Assembly: GCA_013407085.1 (NCBI GenBank)
Contig: JACCGJ010026020.1
Location: 1 to 64,000, forward strand
Direction: 5' to 3'
Length of the DNA stretch: 64,000 nt
Source: Atriophallophorus winterbourni
Taxonomy: Eukaryota; Platyhelminthes; Trematoda; Plagiorchiida; Microphallidae
Part shown: one piece after another, positions 34,995 to 46,800 of the stretch
How positions within the stretch are numbered: position 1 is the first letter of the stretch
How the letters are laid out: each line of letters begins with the position of its first letter
Made by a program: the position numbers and the translations under genes
Notes under the pieces: generated by a model
Told to the model about the DNA's origin: nothing
What the model saw: the letters and a program-made list of their open reading frames with translations, nothing else
Database searches by the model: none

Positions 34995-35225
34995 TTGGTG
35001 CTCACGTCCCCATCCGTACACACCACTACCTTTTTCTGACAGTCTGCCGTCATCGGGTGAAGACAGTAAGATTAGATTCAGTGATCCTTGAAACAGTCGA
35101 TAAGTGGTAAACAAAGTTATACTTGAGTGCCCTGTTACATAGGGTTCGTACAAATAATCACGATGTTCACATGCAGAATCACAAAATGATTCTTGGTCAA
35201 GCACACAAGGCGCTTATAAACGACC
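34995..35225 (-). repeat. HH-B repeat in intron 7, antisense
   Basis: The unit matches the 13.5-13.9 kb HH-B repeat: GACAGTAAGATTAGATTCAG, CCTTGAAACAGTCGATAAG, GGTAAACAAAGTTATACTTG, ACATAGGGTTCGTAC, GAATCACAAAATGATTCTTG. The - strand hammerhead-like motif (35010-35062) is degraded (CCGATGA for CUGAUGA), so no activity is expected. Confidence 0.68.
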
Positions 35226-35439
35226 AATTATATTTTGTGGCTCACACCACTTCATAAAATTATGTTATCAATGATTGAATACTCCTATCATGGTTATTTG
35301 TTAATAAAGTCATTCTAAAATGAATATCATTTCAGACATTTCAAAATTTGTTTTGAACCAATCGGGTAGTGATTTACATGAAAATAAATTTAAAAACAAA
35401 TGGTTAGAGCAGATTTGGAGAACGTTTTGCTTCTAATAC

Positions 35440-36450
35440 AGAAGTTTTGTCAGACCAAGTGAATTCATCACAACAGGGAACGATATTTGTCACAAGTTTA
35501 GTCGTGTGTATTTAAACCACAGTGTCAGTTTGACCTTGACTGAGTTCATGCTCTGCGGGTGATTAAGTCGAAGGAACGTTAGAGACCTGCGTCTACCGAA
35601 AAACCTCAAACACGGATCAAATAATGAACTTTCACAACAATCACCCGAACATTCACAAACGCAGTTGTTTCAGAACCCTATTCAGAAGAGCGGCAACTCA
35701 TTGATGCACAGATTAACTGAGAAGAAAAAAAAGAAGAATATCTGTTCTATTTTTCAAGAAGAATGGATATCCAGGAAGCTTCATATTACGCAACAGGTTC
35801 AGCCGACCCCAACAAAGAAATCCAGGATATAATAGAACCAGACGCACTCTGCCGTATATTCAACTTATCTCAGAAATTGCAGCTTGGGTACTTCGGTCAC
35901 TTGGAATCGACATCGCCCATAAACCCACAGCAACACTTTGCAACTATTTTAACAACAAAAAAGACAAAGTGGCAAAAGAAGAACAGTCGAATATCGTCTA
36001 CAAGATTGCATGCAGAGATTGCAAAAAGATCTACGTCAGACGAACCTGTCGCAAACTGAGCGCAAGACTACATGAACATCAGTCGGCCGCACGCAGACAT
36101 GACCGGAATTCACTGATCTCAATACATATTGATCAATTTGAGCAACAGTTCGACTGAACGCACAAGAATATTAGCCCTAGAAAACGACCAACGGACGCAA
36201 GAATTCCTGGAAGCGTGGCACTCAACAACAAATTCAATTTACCAACATCTCTAATTGGCTGTAACATATGGACAAATGAGGAACCGCTCACGGAGAACGC
36301 ATCCCATGAACTCGACTAATCCACGGGAGTGATGGTGAAAGGACAGACAGACAGTATGAAAACCAAAGAAATCCAACTACAAGACGCTTCAAAAAGATTA
36401 TGCTGATGATGTCATCTAGCCTGATGACTAAACGGCCAAAACCAACTACG
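35440..36450 (+). mobile_element. Penelope-like element fragment with GIY-YIG endonuclease
   Basis: Frames at 35763-36059 and 35969-36157 join by frameshift near 35970. They encode IVYKIACRDCKKIYVRRTCR, KLSARLHEHQSAARRHDR and NSLISIHIDQFEQQFD. This is the GIY-YIG nuclease pattern (here VYKI..C..C..IYV; the second motif YIG has become YVR), with the Arg/Glu-His region and an F-L-E-A-W-H-S-type tail (near 36205) found in Penelope-like and related flatworm elements. The RT part is missing. At about 36419-36445, CCTGATGACTAAACGGCCAAAACC looks like a decayed hammerhead core. Confidence 0.65.
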
Positions 36451-36988
36451 CAATCTCGACGAACACAAATTGAACATCAAGTCGATTTATATCGTCTGTC
36501 TACACGAATAGGATTTCAATCGGCGGTTTAGAGATAAAAACATTTATAGATGGTGGCTGAAGTGTTAATCAATCGCGTCCCCTTTTCTGACTAATCACTT
36601 AATCTGACGAAACTTTTGTGTTAGAAGTGAAATGTTACCCAAAATTGCCCCACGCACTTGTTTAAAAATTATTTTCATTAGTATACCTGAACCTTGTTGT
36701 AGTTCAGATTCTTTATTCAGCTGTGGGTGCCCATTAGAATAAGTCTGCTGTTTCTCTATCGTTCAAAGCAATTAGTTGACTTACTCTGATTAAAATTCTT
36801 TCCACTTCAATTCGAACGTCAGTCTAGATTTTCATCTAGTTCAATTATTTGAAAAGAGCCTTTTTCCCACTGAAATATCCACGACTTACTGAGTAGAAAA
36901 TGTTAATTTATTTACGCGATTTTCGTGTATTCGTTTACGTCACACTGTAGTTTCGGCAGATTAAATCTAGCTATTTTGTTTTCAATAG

Positions 36989-37129
36989 AACCTTTAGAGA
37001 AAACTCTCCGATGGATGAAAACAAGCAAATATTCAAAACGAAACATTCGAATAAAAATGCAGGCAACCTCACTTACCGGGCACAAAGAAAGCCTGTCAGA
37101 ACGTATCCTAATTATGCACTTAATAACAT
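36989..37129 (+). CDS. Coiled-coil-like protein gene, exon 8 (codons 602-649, tentative)
   Basis: The acceptor ATTTTGTTTTCAATAG|A has a strong pyrimidine tract, and the donor AATAACAT|GTGAGT carries a consensus GTGAGT. In the phase left by exon 7 the 141 bases are open (TFRENSPMDENKQIFKTKHS, then NKNAGNLTYRAQRKPVRTYP), with the same Asn/Lys-rich composition as exons 1-2. Two bases are left, so the gene continues, possibly outside the recognised exons. A competing acceptor at 36957-36959 would use a different phase and give a less plausible product. Confidence 0.5.
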
Positions 37130-38029
37130 GTGAGTACTTGTACAAATTGAAAAGTTCCACGAATCTCTTTGGTCAACACGCGTTGAATTTGATTTAAAAA
37201 ATACTAATATGCTATTAGGGCAGAAGTTGAAAGCCTGCGATTTACCTCGATAACGCGAGACAATAGATTATCTATGCCCAATATTGCGGGATTGTTTAGT
37301 TGATAACCATTTGTTTTTAATTACTCTGTTTGCAGTACTGACATTTATATTGTAAGTTAAGTGATAAAATATATGTATTCAAATATATGGTACGGATTCC
37401 TAATATTCCAGAACCCGGTCAAAGGGTTTGCAAAAATTTGATTATTCGTGTAATATCTTTGACGTTTTTGTTACACACTTTTGACACGGAAAATGTCATC
37501 ATTCTCAATAGACCTTGTGCCCAATGAAACTGACGCTTTTTAGGAATAAAATTAACTCCGTTTGTGACCTAAAATATTTCGAATAGAAGAATCGCACGAG
37601 AAACATGGGCAATCTAATTATTGTTATTAATGCAAGCAACGAAAGTTTTGAATTACCGTTCAAACATCTAACATATCTGATAATTCAAATAATCTGTTTC
37701 AATCCAGAGAAGATTTATTTAAACAAATGATTTCTTTCACAGGTAAACTGGAATTTCGAATTCACTATTCTGGATAAATATGCAGTTTCGTAAACTGAAT
37801 GCGTATTGCATCGTGATATTTCGTACCATCACAATAAACAATATATTATCGGAATGAGTAACTTTTTATGGCTTGTGAAGCAATCTATCACTGGGAACGT
37901 GAAAGATGTTACAATGCATTGACAACGATTATAAAAGTGAGCAAGAAATCAAACTTTGTGAAGTGAACTTCGGAAGTGTACAGAGTGGGTGAAAATGTCA
38001 CATTTTAAATGTCTCTGAAACTTAAAATT
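37130..38029. other. Spacer or further intron; possible microexon
   Basis: A 16-base segment 37337-37352 is flanked by TCTGTTTGCAG and GTAAGT and would fit the phase left by exon 8 (two bases in, phase 0 out). Otherwise only AT-rich sequence is seen. The end of the coiled-coil gene is not found. Confidence 0.3.
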
Positions 38030-38985
38030 TTCAACCACAGTATCAGTCCTCGGACCTCAATTGTTTCTAATATGAATAAACGACTCGCTAACTATAGTAC
38101 AGTCGCCAGTGCTCGTTTTCGCTGATGACGCAAAGCTTTGGTGATATTCAGAACCTGCAACGGGATCTCAATATGATTTATGACTGGTCCCTAAATGGAG
38201 AAATGCCACGGAATACCTCTAAATGCAGCTTTTTATCGCTCAAGAGCAAGTTGAACAAAGAATATTATTCAGTTTGAACTGTTTTTAAACCCGCCTCTTC
38301 CAAAAACGTTTTAGGCGTGATTATTACATCTGAATCAGGAAACTTTATGTAATGTCGACTCGTTGCCAGTAAAACTGAACGCAACTTATACGTCCTCAGA
38401 AGAGCCTCAGGTTCATTTGACGCCAATATAATCTGGAAATTAATTTTCACCTACATCCGCTCTCATATCAAATATCCTATACTGGTATGGGATTCTTGGT
38501 TGAAAAAAGACACCCAGCTATTGGAAACTTTACAGCGCACTGTGACAGAGCTCGTTTTCGGACTTTCTAATTATCTATACGAAATGAACTTAGATTCGGC
38601 AAATATTAAGACTGGTCTTCATTTAGACAATGCTTTATCAAATAAATCATCCATGCAGCCATCCCCACAACACACATCTGCCGCGGTTATCAATCAAGAC
38701 TCCAACATTTGCATAGCAGTTTGAACTGCGCAAATACGCATCATTCGTTCTCAAAGTGCAACTGTGGAACAGTTTACCTTCTCACATGGTACAATCCGAA
38801 ACCATTGGCGCTTTAAAATTCACTGGACAAGTATGATTTTAATTTTGACAATTATCTTTAACAATATTTTTTCGATATTTTTACATTCCAATCCTATATA
38901 CATTCGTCTGTGTCTTAAAAGCATAGCTATTTTACCCGCATATCATGTAAGAATATATCTATGAATATGAATAAATCACCAAATC
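38030..38985 (+). mobile_element. CR1-like LINE, 5'-truncated
   Basis: Encodes SVLGPQLFLI and FADDAKLW near 38045-38140 (RT palm), then TYIRSHIKYPILVWDSWLKK, DTQLLETLQRTVTELVFGLS near 38450-38570. A TATCTATGAATATGAATAAA-type tail lies near 38955. Several stops and frameshifts are present. Confidence 0.65.
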
Positions 38986-39224
38986 CGCCGCAGTTCACAA
39001 ATGTCCTCGAATTATTATAATCTGGAATCGGTTAATTCCGTAAACTTTCCGATAATCGTACAAACTCATTAGATTCATTATTCTCAGAAAACCTGGATCC
39101 TGGAATGAAATTTGATATGCATGATTCTTGTGCTAATTTCCATCTTCGAGATCAAGTATTTTCACCGTATTTCTACTGATCCGGTCGACTACAATACCAG
39201 TACATGGAAGGAGTAATCATTTTC

Positions 39225-42110
39225 ACGATATCAGAACTCAGAACTCAGAAATTTTAATGGTAGAAGAAGCAATAAACTTAGGAAAAAACAGAGGGTGACG
39301 AGGTATATAAAGAAAACATTTGTAAAATCTTTCAAGAATAAATATTGACAGTCACATACCGCATGGTTAGACATATATTCATCAAGCTTTGAAGCAAAAA
39401 TCTCGACTGATTCCGAGCGAGATGCAAACAAATTATTACCGGAACAAATTCCGGCGAATAACCTTTGGAGAATGTGGAATGCCTAAAGACTTTGAATGTC
39501 TGCGTGTCCGAGTAAGGTCCTTGGGCATAAGCAAATTTCGTAGGAAATAATTGTCGGTGTGCAAAATTTAAAACGCCAACAAAAGGTCACTCGGTATCCG
39601 TCATAGGGTAAAATCTCGTAGATCAAGATTTTACATTTGCTTTTAGAAACGCGAATTATTGTAACGAGAGACCTACTTAGTCTTACGGTGATAATTCATG
39701 TCAAGTAGTTCAATATTCTTTCTCAGCCATGTTGCCCATGTATGGATTAAATATTCCATAACAGAACTTATGAATGTGTTAAATAACAATGGTGAGGTTT
39801 CTGTCGTGAAAATTACGAATATCCTCTTAAGCAGACCCGATATACTGTAGGATTTATTATACACAGTTCGGCAATGATGTCTGGGCTTCATGTTACTCGA
39901 CACCTAGAACATTTTCTCCTGTGGTCCAAATGAAAACTTGCGTGCCGAACTAATACGTGTGGTGCAGAGATTTGCCAAGCCGCAACATTTTACATTTTGC
40001 AAGATTGAAAGGCAACTCATTTGTCTGGTATCAACGATCCCGTTGTAATACCATAGAGTCGTTAATAGTCCTAATACGGATCCATATTTTAATAACATCA
40101 GCAAACAGTATGAAATTCCACCCAATATTCTTCACTTTGTCATTCATATACACTATACACAGAAGAGGTTCAAACACCGAGCCCTGTAGAACTTCATTTG
40201 TAACGTCTATTCTTCTTGCAAACGCGAAGTTGGACGTGTCTATCAGTTAGACAGTCCCTCAACCTATTCAGTAGCATTCACATTATTGCATGATATTTGA
40301 GATGTTGATTGAAATGTCATGGTTGACTCTATCGAAAGCTTTGGAAATATCGATGTTGCAAGCATGTACAACTTCGTCTAGTGGCGTGGTTCAATTCTCG
40401 AACGTTGTAAGAAAGTTAGATAAACAGCAACGATTTCTTTAAAACACTTGTTGTGCTGCGGTCGAAATATTTCTATATTCTAAAGATCATCGCATGCCTG
40501 AAGTCGCAATGCACTTCATCAATATACATTATACCCAAATTAGCGTTACCGGTCTATAGTTTGCTGTATCTAAACGGATATCATTTATGCCGTGGTATTT
40601 TTCTTTCATGTAGGGTTTGAATGAACAGGCGAGTAAGAAGAGCAGTCACAGATATGCGAAACCTGCGAATTATGGCAGGACTAAATTCGTCTTTGCCAGG
40701 GGACTTTTTTGGATTGGTTTACTAAGTTCCCACCAACCATGTATACATCGAGGGTCGTTTCACTCACTATATCCAAATGTGACAAATTTGGTAAAACTTG
40801 ATTCTCGGTAAAACGCATAGCAATGAAGACAAGTGCGTAAAACGTAGCTAAACCATCGGTAGTATTTTGGACAGAATGAGACAATCCATTGAGAGTACGT
40901 ACGGAGAAGACACTTGGTTCAACAATTGATCGCACATTCAATATGATGTAGAGAAGCTTAGGATTTGTTTCCATTTTCAAAAGCCAGTTTTATTGGAATT
41001 ACATGCGATCTACTCTTACAAGAGACTTGACATGATTCAATATCTTACCGAATCGCTTCCAAGTGGCTTCTATACCAAGATTTTTAGCATTTGCCCAGGA
41101 CTGATATTTTTCAGTTCTACTCCGTAGTTGTGGTGGTATTTGCGTTGTACATAACTCGAGTTTTATTCCATTTTCGAATTCAAATAATATATAAATGTAT
41201 TATAATACGAGCTAGAATCCATGCATCCAAACCCTTGAATGTGTTCATCCTGGAGATTTATTTTTAAGGATTGAAAGTTATTTTGCGTAAAACGTTTTAG
41301 TTTATACGTTCGACGTTACAGAAGTAATCGAACAGAAACACAGCATAGTCACACTTTTCCAGGGGAACCATGTATTTTATTGTTTCTACAGCTGTTTGTT
41401 CAAACGATGAAACAACGTCAAGGGTTGATTTTTGGTCAATACCACGCCTGCGAGTTAGCTGGTCAAAGTGGTTACTCAGTGGAGCAAGTTTGATAAGCTC
41501 CTTGAATTTATATTCAAACGACTGACGAGAATGTTCACTTCTTGAATACAAATGCGTGAGATTAAAGTCGCCCATGATCAACAATTAATTACTCTGACGA
41601 CTTGATATGTACTGTAAGGATTCGATTATTATATCATTGAACGTGTTTTCGAATGATGGCGAACAGTAAATGGTGCCAATATTACATTTATCTCCATTGA
41701 ATAGGCTTTTTGAACACCACATCATTTCAGGAAGACTGAGTTTAGGATGATCAAGTTAGGTAGACTACACTAAACTTTCATTATAATGGACTGCGACTCC
41801 ATCTCCGAATATAAAAGGTATTAACATGCTCCACTCAGTGTTCGGCCTATCCATGTCACTGCAAATGTCTGGATGTATTATATAATTGCGGTCAATCAAG
41901 TGCTTGTAGCCGTTGAGTAACACGTGAAGCAGACAAAAGGCTTTCATTCTCATTCACCACAGCTATAGTAACGGCTTCACGCAGAAAAACCTTTGGTTAT
42001 TTTAAAATATTGAAATCAGAATTGGGTTTATTAGTCAGGATAACTTCTGGCCATTTTGAATAAGGATGTCTGGTTATAAGAGCATTGTATTTCTCCAAGA
42101 ATGGTACACA
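39225..42110 (-). mobile_element. CR1-like LINE, long but decayed copy
   Basis: On the - strand from right to left: EN pieces at 41765-41953 and 41297-41584 (MLIMGDFNLTHLYSRSEHSR, then FDQLTRRRGIDQKSTLDVV), the linker/RT start at 40681-40980 (NPKLLYIILNVRSIVEPSVF), RT palm at 39904-40125, C-terminal extension at 39673-39903 (ISSVMEYLIHTWATWLRKNI, then ELLDMNYHRKTK) and C-terminus at 39231-39431 (SRSESVEIFASKLDEYMSNH). The 3' tail CTGAGTTCTGAGTTCTGA lies at 39225-39245. The element is close to full ORF2 length, but stops and shifts break every domain. Confidence 0.75.
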
Positions 42111-43714
42111 GTTGCCAGGCAACACAACCTAATGGACATTGAGTCCATTTCGATGGCCGACGAAACAAAATGTGCTGTTAGGATATTAAACATGAACCAT
42201 TATTCTAGATTTATATCAATTTCATACCACTAAAATAATTATCTGACCAACTAATTAATTTTTTCATTGCCCAAGTAATCGTAATTCGAATCATTACGAA
42301 ATGTTTTTCGAAGTAAGGAGCTAAATGCAATACGATCATTTACACACAACAGAACTTCAGGTATGCAGCATAATTCATCTCAACAATGCTGATAGTCCGA
42401 AAACATTATTTCGCATGTAGCTGACCGACTTCGCTTACCTGTAGCCATTATGCGTCCGAAATATATTTTGTTTCGTGTCTCAAATCCGAACGAGAAACAC
42501 AAAGCAGCTCACCTACAAGCAGTCCCTACTGACAGTTTGTTTAAAATTTATAGAATTACGTGATAACATATCCACATGCGGAATTGTTTTACGCGCGATG
42601 TTCAGTGCTGTAAATGTAGACGCCAAAAATGACGAAAAAGCATGCAAATGAATATTAGGCGCCAAACGTTATGCTTTATCTTCGAACCACCGTTGCAGTA
42701 GATTTGACCATCGAAGACGTGGTATTGTAAATAAAATTAATTGCTTCATGATCAATAACTAGGATGAATTTCTGGCTAAATACACATTACTGTAAGCTCA
42801 TGATAACCCAGTTAACAGCAATCGCTTCACGATGAGTCTGAGTCCAAATTTGTCCGTTTAACTCAATCGATGCAAAAACATAAAATGTTCATTTTGCTTT
42901 GAAACAGCACTAATTAAATGAAAAGAAGCAAAGTCGGTGTATATGGCAAAAGTAAAGACCTCGATTGTATTATGATTAACAGATCACGAAGTATTTTTTC
43001 ATGATTTGCAGTAAACTTTAACGTTGTGGCAAAGGTTAACAATGAAACATCAACTAATGAATGGATTAAATTAATAAAGTGACATTCTTATAATTGATGG
43101 AAGTTAACTGAAATAATTTGGTTGGTTCAGTTCCATCAGATGTTTAAGACAATTTCAATCTGAACGGAGTTCATCTGGAAGTCAATCGATTTCATCGACA
43201 AAAATTATACATCTATCCTGATTTAATTTTACATTATGAAGTTTGAAACCTCATAACCAAACCAACAGGCGTTAATCGTGTACAGAATGATCGAGTACAT
43301 GAATCTCATTGTCTTCGTGATAAATTCCAACACCTAGTAGACCATCAACAATATTATTTATCACATCTTGAATACCGCTGGTGAAACAGATAATTCAAAT
43401 GGAAGAACTATTCGAATCATATATATCGGATGGTGTTAATGGTCGTAGCACCACTTGATAATTTACTACCACTAGACGTCCATATGGTCAAGTATGTTTA
43501 TGCGCATGGTAGTAATCTTTAACAATATTCATGATATTTGTTTACTATCCGACCCCATGTACATTTTTGTGGATGCTTTAAAGCATGACTTTGTAACCCG
43601 CATATTACTTACTGTTACTATAGGGGTAAAGAAAAGCCGGAAATTATTGCGTCGTCTCATCTCCGGTCAAAACATTGCAGATTGTACTCATCTAACCAGT
43701 TATCAAATTTTGAT
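42111..43714. other. AT-rich intergenic DNA, nothing recognised
   Basis: No coding exon or repeat seen. The + strand frame at 43494-43790 runs into the LTR-like remnant and has no recognisable motif. Confidence 0.4.
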
Positions 43715-43862
43715 TCATTTGTATAACTCTAACCACGTTCTTTCACGTGTTGAACGCACGCACATTGATTGTGTCGCGACGCATTCCTGAGGTTAACCTC
43801 TCCATCGCTAATCGCGTTCACCACGAATTCCACAAGACAAGAGAAGCCGATTAGTCAAAGGC
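43715..43862 (-). mobile_element. LTR-like remnant, reverse copy
   Basis: The reverse complement contains CGGCTTCTCTTGTCTTGTGG, GTGAACGCGATTAGCG and GTTAACCTCAGGAATG. It matches, with scattered changes, the + strand LTR-like segment at 28.37-28.46 kb. Only about 130 bases are shared. Confidence 0.5.
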
Positions 43863-43869
43863 GTACATT

Positions 43870-46800
43870 TTTGTTGTTGTCCTCATTCGGTCGATATCGA
43901 CCATGGATGTACATCACATAATGAAGTTCCATGTTCTACAGCTTTTCGAAAGACTAAACAGTCCGAATCGGGAGGAAAATCTCTCCCACAGCGCTCGCAA
44001 CAACAGGTTGAACTCAGTTGTGGGGCGTCGGTTACATGCCGGAAGCTTTATCTGCGTTCAGCAGCCAACAGCTGAACCTGCTTCTTCCTAGCTTGCAGAC
44101 GACGCTTTACACAATTCCTCCAGTGTGAGCGATCAAGAACAAGTTCTTCCCAACTCACGGGCTCAATGCCCGCGCACAATGTGCAATGGTCGAATTACTG
44201 ATTGCAACTCACCATCGAATTGATCATTCGGAATACGATCATTAGCCATTCTGTACACATGGCCAAGCCAGCGCAGGCGTCGCTGCCGTAGTAGGGTGAA
44301 CACGCTCTGTTGACCAGTTCTTGAAAGCACTTCAGCATTAGTAACTTTGTCCATTCACGATATGTTTAAGATACGACGGATGCTTACTAGATGGGAAGCA
44401 TTCAGCTAACCTTCTTGTCTTGCGTTGGTGGTCCAGATTTCACTGCCGTACAGAGAAGCATTTAGTACACACGCGCTGTATACCATCATCTTTGTCTTCA
44501 GAGTGAATTGCGGTAACACCAAACACGAGAGTTTAATCGGTACAAAATGACAGCTGCTCTGACAATCAGCTTATCAATCCCCGTGTCTATCGAGAGGTTA
44601 TCCGCAATGTTTGAACCAAAATATGTTAAATGATGTACTAGTTCAAGCTGAGAGTTTCCGACAGTTATGATTGGTGGCGATACAGTCCCTTGACCAAGAA
44701 CTTTGGTCTTGCTCACGTTGATTGTTAGCACAAAATCTTTGCATGCCAACAAAAAACAGTCCAATAGCGACTAAAGGTTCTCTTGGGAATGAGCAATAAA
44801 GGCTGCATCGTTCGCAAACACCAGGGCACGGATTAGCACATTCCATTCCTTGGCTTGTGATCTCAACCGGTTCAGGTTGAAAAGGTTGCCATAACTTCGC
44901 GTTCGTAGGCAAAGTATTTCTGTTCTCGTCCTAAAAGCGTGGTTCAGAAGCATAGCAAACAAAATGCTGAACAGCGTGGGAGCAAGAAAACACCCTTGTT
45001 TGGTGCCTTGGTGAATTTCAAAGTCTTCTGACCTGGAACCGTTAAAATGGACTGAGCCCATTATGCCTAAGTGGAACGAAAGCATTTTGAAAAGACCCAC
45101 TCTGGTGACGCATTCGAATGCATCCGTTAAATCAATAAAAACAGCGTATAATTTCATATAATGTTTTCGACACTTTTCTTGCAGTTGTCTCAGGGAGAAG
45201 ATCATAGTCAACGGATGATCATCCACTGCGAAAGCCACATTGAGATTTGGAATAAATTCTATCAGCTAAAACTAGTAGCCGGATCTGTAAGACAATTTAC
45301 CTACAAGATTCGGAAGATGGATTCTTCAGTAATTGTTATAATCGCCTCTATCACCCTTATTCTTATATAGCGTGATGATATTTATGTCTCGTATCTCTTA
45401 TGGGACACACTCCTCCAGCCCGCACTTGAGAAGATTATGGTGATGAGGTTATAATAATGCTTCTCTACAACATTTGATGAGCTCAGGTGTTAGTTGGTCG
45501 TCACCAGTGGCTTCCAAATTCGCTAAGCGGTCGATTGCCTTATTGAGCTCATCATGAGTAGGGGGAGTATCTAGATATTCATTGGTCAGCTATCGCTTGA
45601 CATTTTCAAGTGCATGCGGTAAAACCTTACTGTCCCTAGAATAGAGAGAGGAGAAGTGCTGTACCTATCTTTCCATCTGTTGAGTTTTGTCGACGATCGT
45701 GTTACCAGATACAGACTTAATAGGAGCCGTTTGACGTTTGTGATGACCAATGGTATTTTGATCCCATCATACATACCATGAAAATTTTCAGTATCGGCAG
45801 CTTTTTGGATACTGAGGCTAATTTAAGTCCAATAGTTATTGGCACATGGTCTCGCTGTCTGCTAGACCTTATTTCTAGATGCTTTTAGCAGTAGTAGGTT
45901 TTCATCTGTTGGCATACCTTTGAATCTCAAGAATGCTGACCGTGTCCAATCTAACACAGCAGTCATCTCAGAAGCCTCTGCTTTGAACCAGTCACTTGTT
46001 CAAGCTTTCTGTGGAACGTAAGTAAAAATTGCCTCTCGTCATATGCAGATTTCATCGATTCCCAGTTTTCTGGAGCCGATTCCAGTGAGGTTGTTTTGTT
46101 GAACTCGGCTGTGAAAGCTTTTTCACACACACGAATGACGTCTATCATAGGGTTCGCGGAAAATTTGGTGCGGTGAAATCTCGTGTGGGGAAGCATCAGT
46201 TTTGCACAGACCAGTGAATGATCAGTATCGCATTCTGCGCTTTGATATGATCAGGCAAGGGATACGCTTCCTTTATTATTGCGCCTAACAAGAATAAGCT
46301 CAAGCTCATGTCAATAATTAGAGCGGGATGTTTCCAAGATAATTTATGCTGTGATTTCGTTTGAAAGAAAGTGTAACTGACACAAAGAATAAACTGTGTG
46401 CAAATGATTGAATGGCGTTGTCTATTTTAATTGGTTTTCCCTTCACCAAACCTTCCGATACAGTTTTGCCAAGACTTGTAATCTGCACCAACTGTGGCGA
46501 TAAAATCACCCAATACAACTATAATTTTTTAGTGGCTTGTTTTTAAGGACTGTTGTGAGGTTGTGATAAAAAGCGTCTTTTTCAGCAGACGTCGCAAAGA
46601 GCGTCAGTGCATAAACTTTGACCAACGTAATGGGACGAGTAATGCACTTTAGATTTATAGTCCAAATCCGTTCGCTCACACTGCTGCTCGGTTGCGCTGC
46701 TTTTAGTAGCTAGTTTCGCATGACAAATTCAACACAATGCACTCGAGGCTCATCAAAACTCTTTCCTTTCTAGGAAATGTGTAGTCTCTGTCTGTTAGCA

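Noticed and set aside
36912..37160. - strand frame opposite exon 8
   Set aside because: No recognisable motif. The + strand segment has splice borders and a phase match with exon 7.
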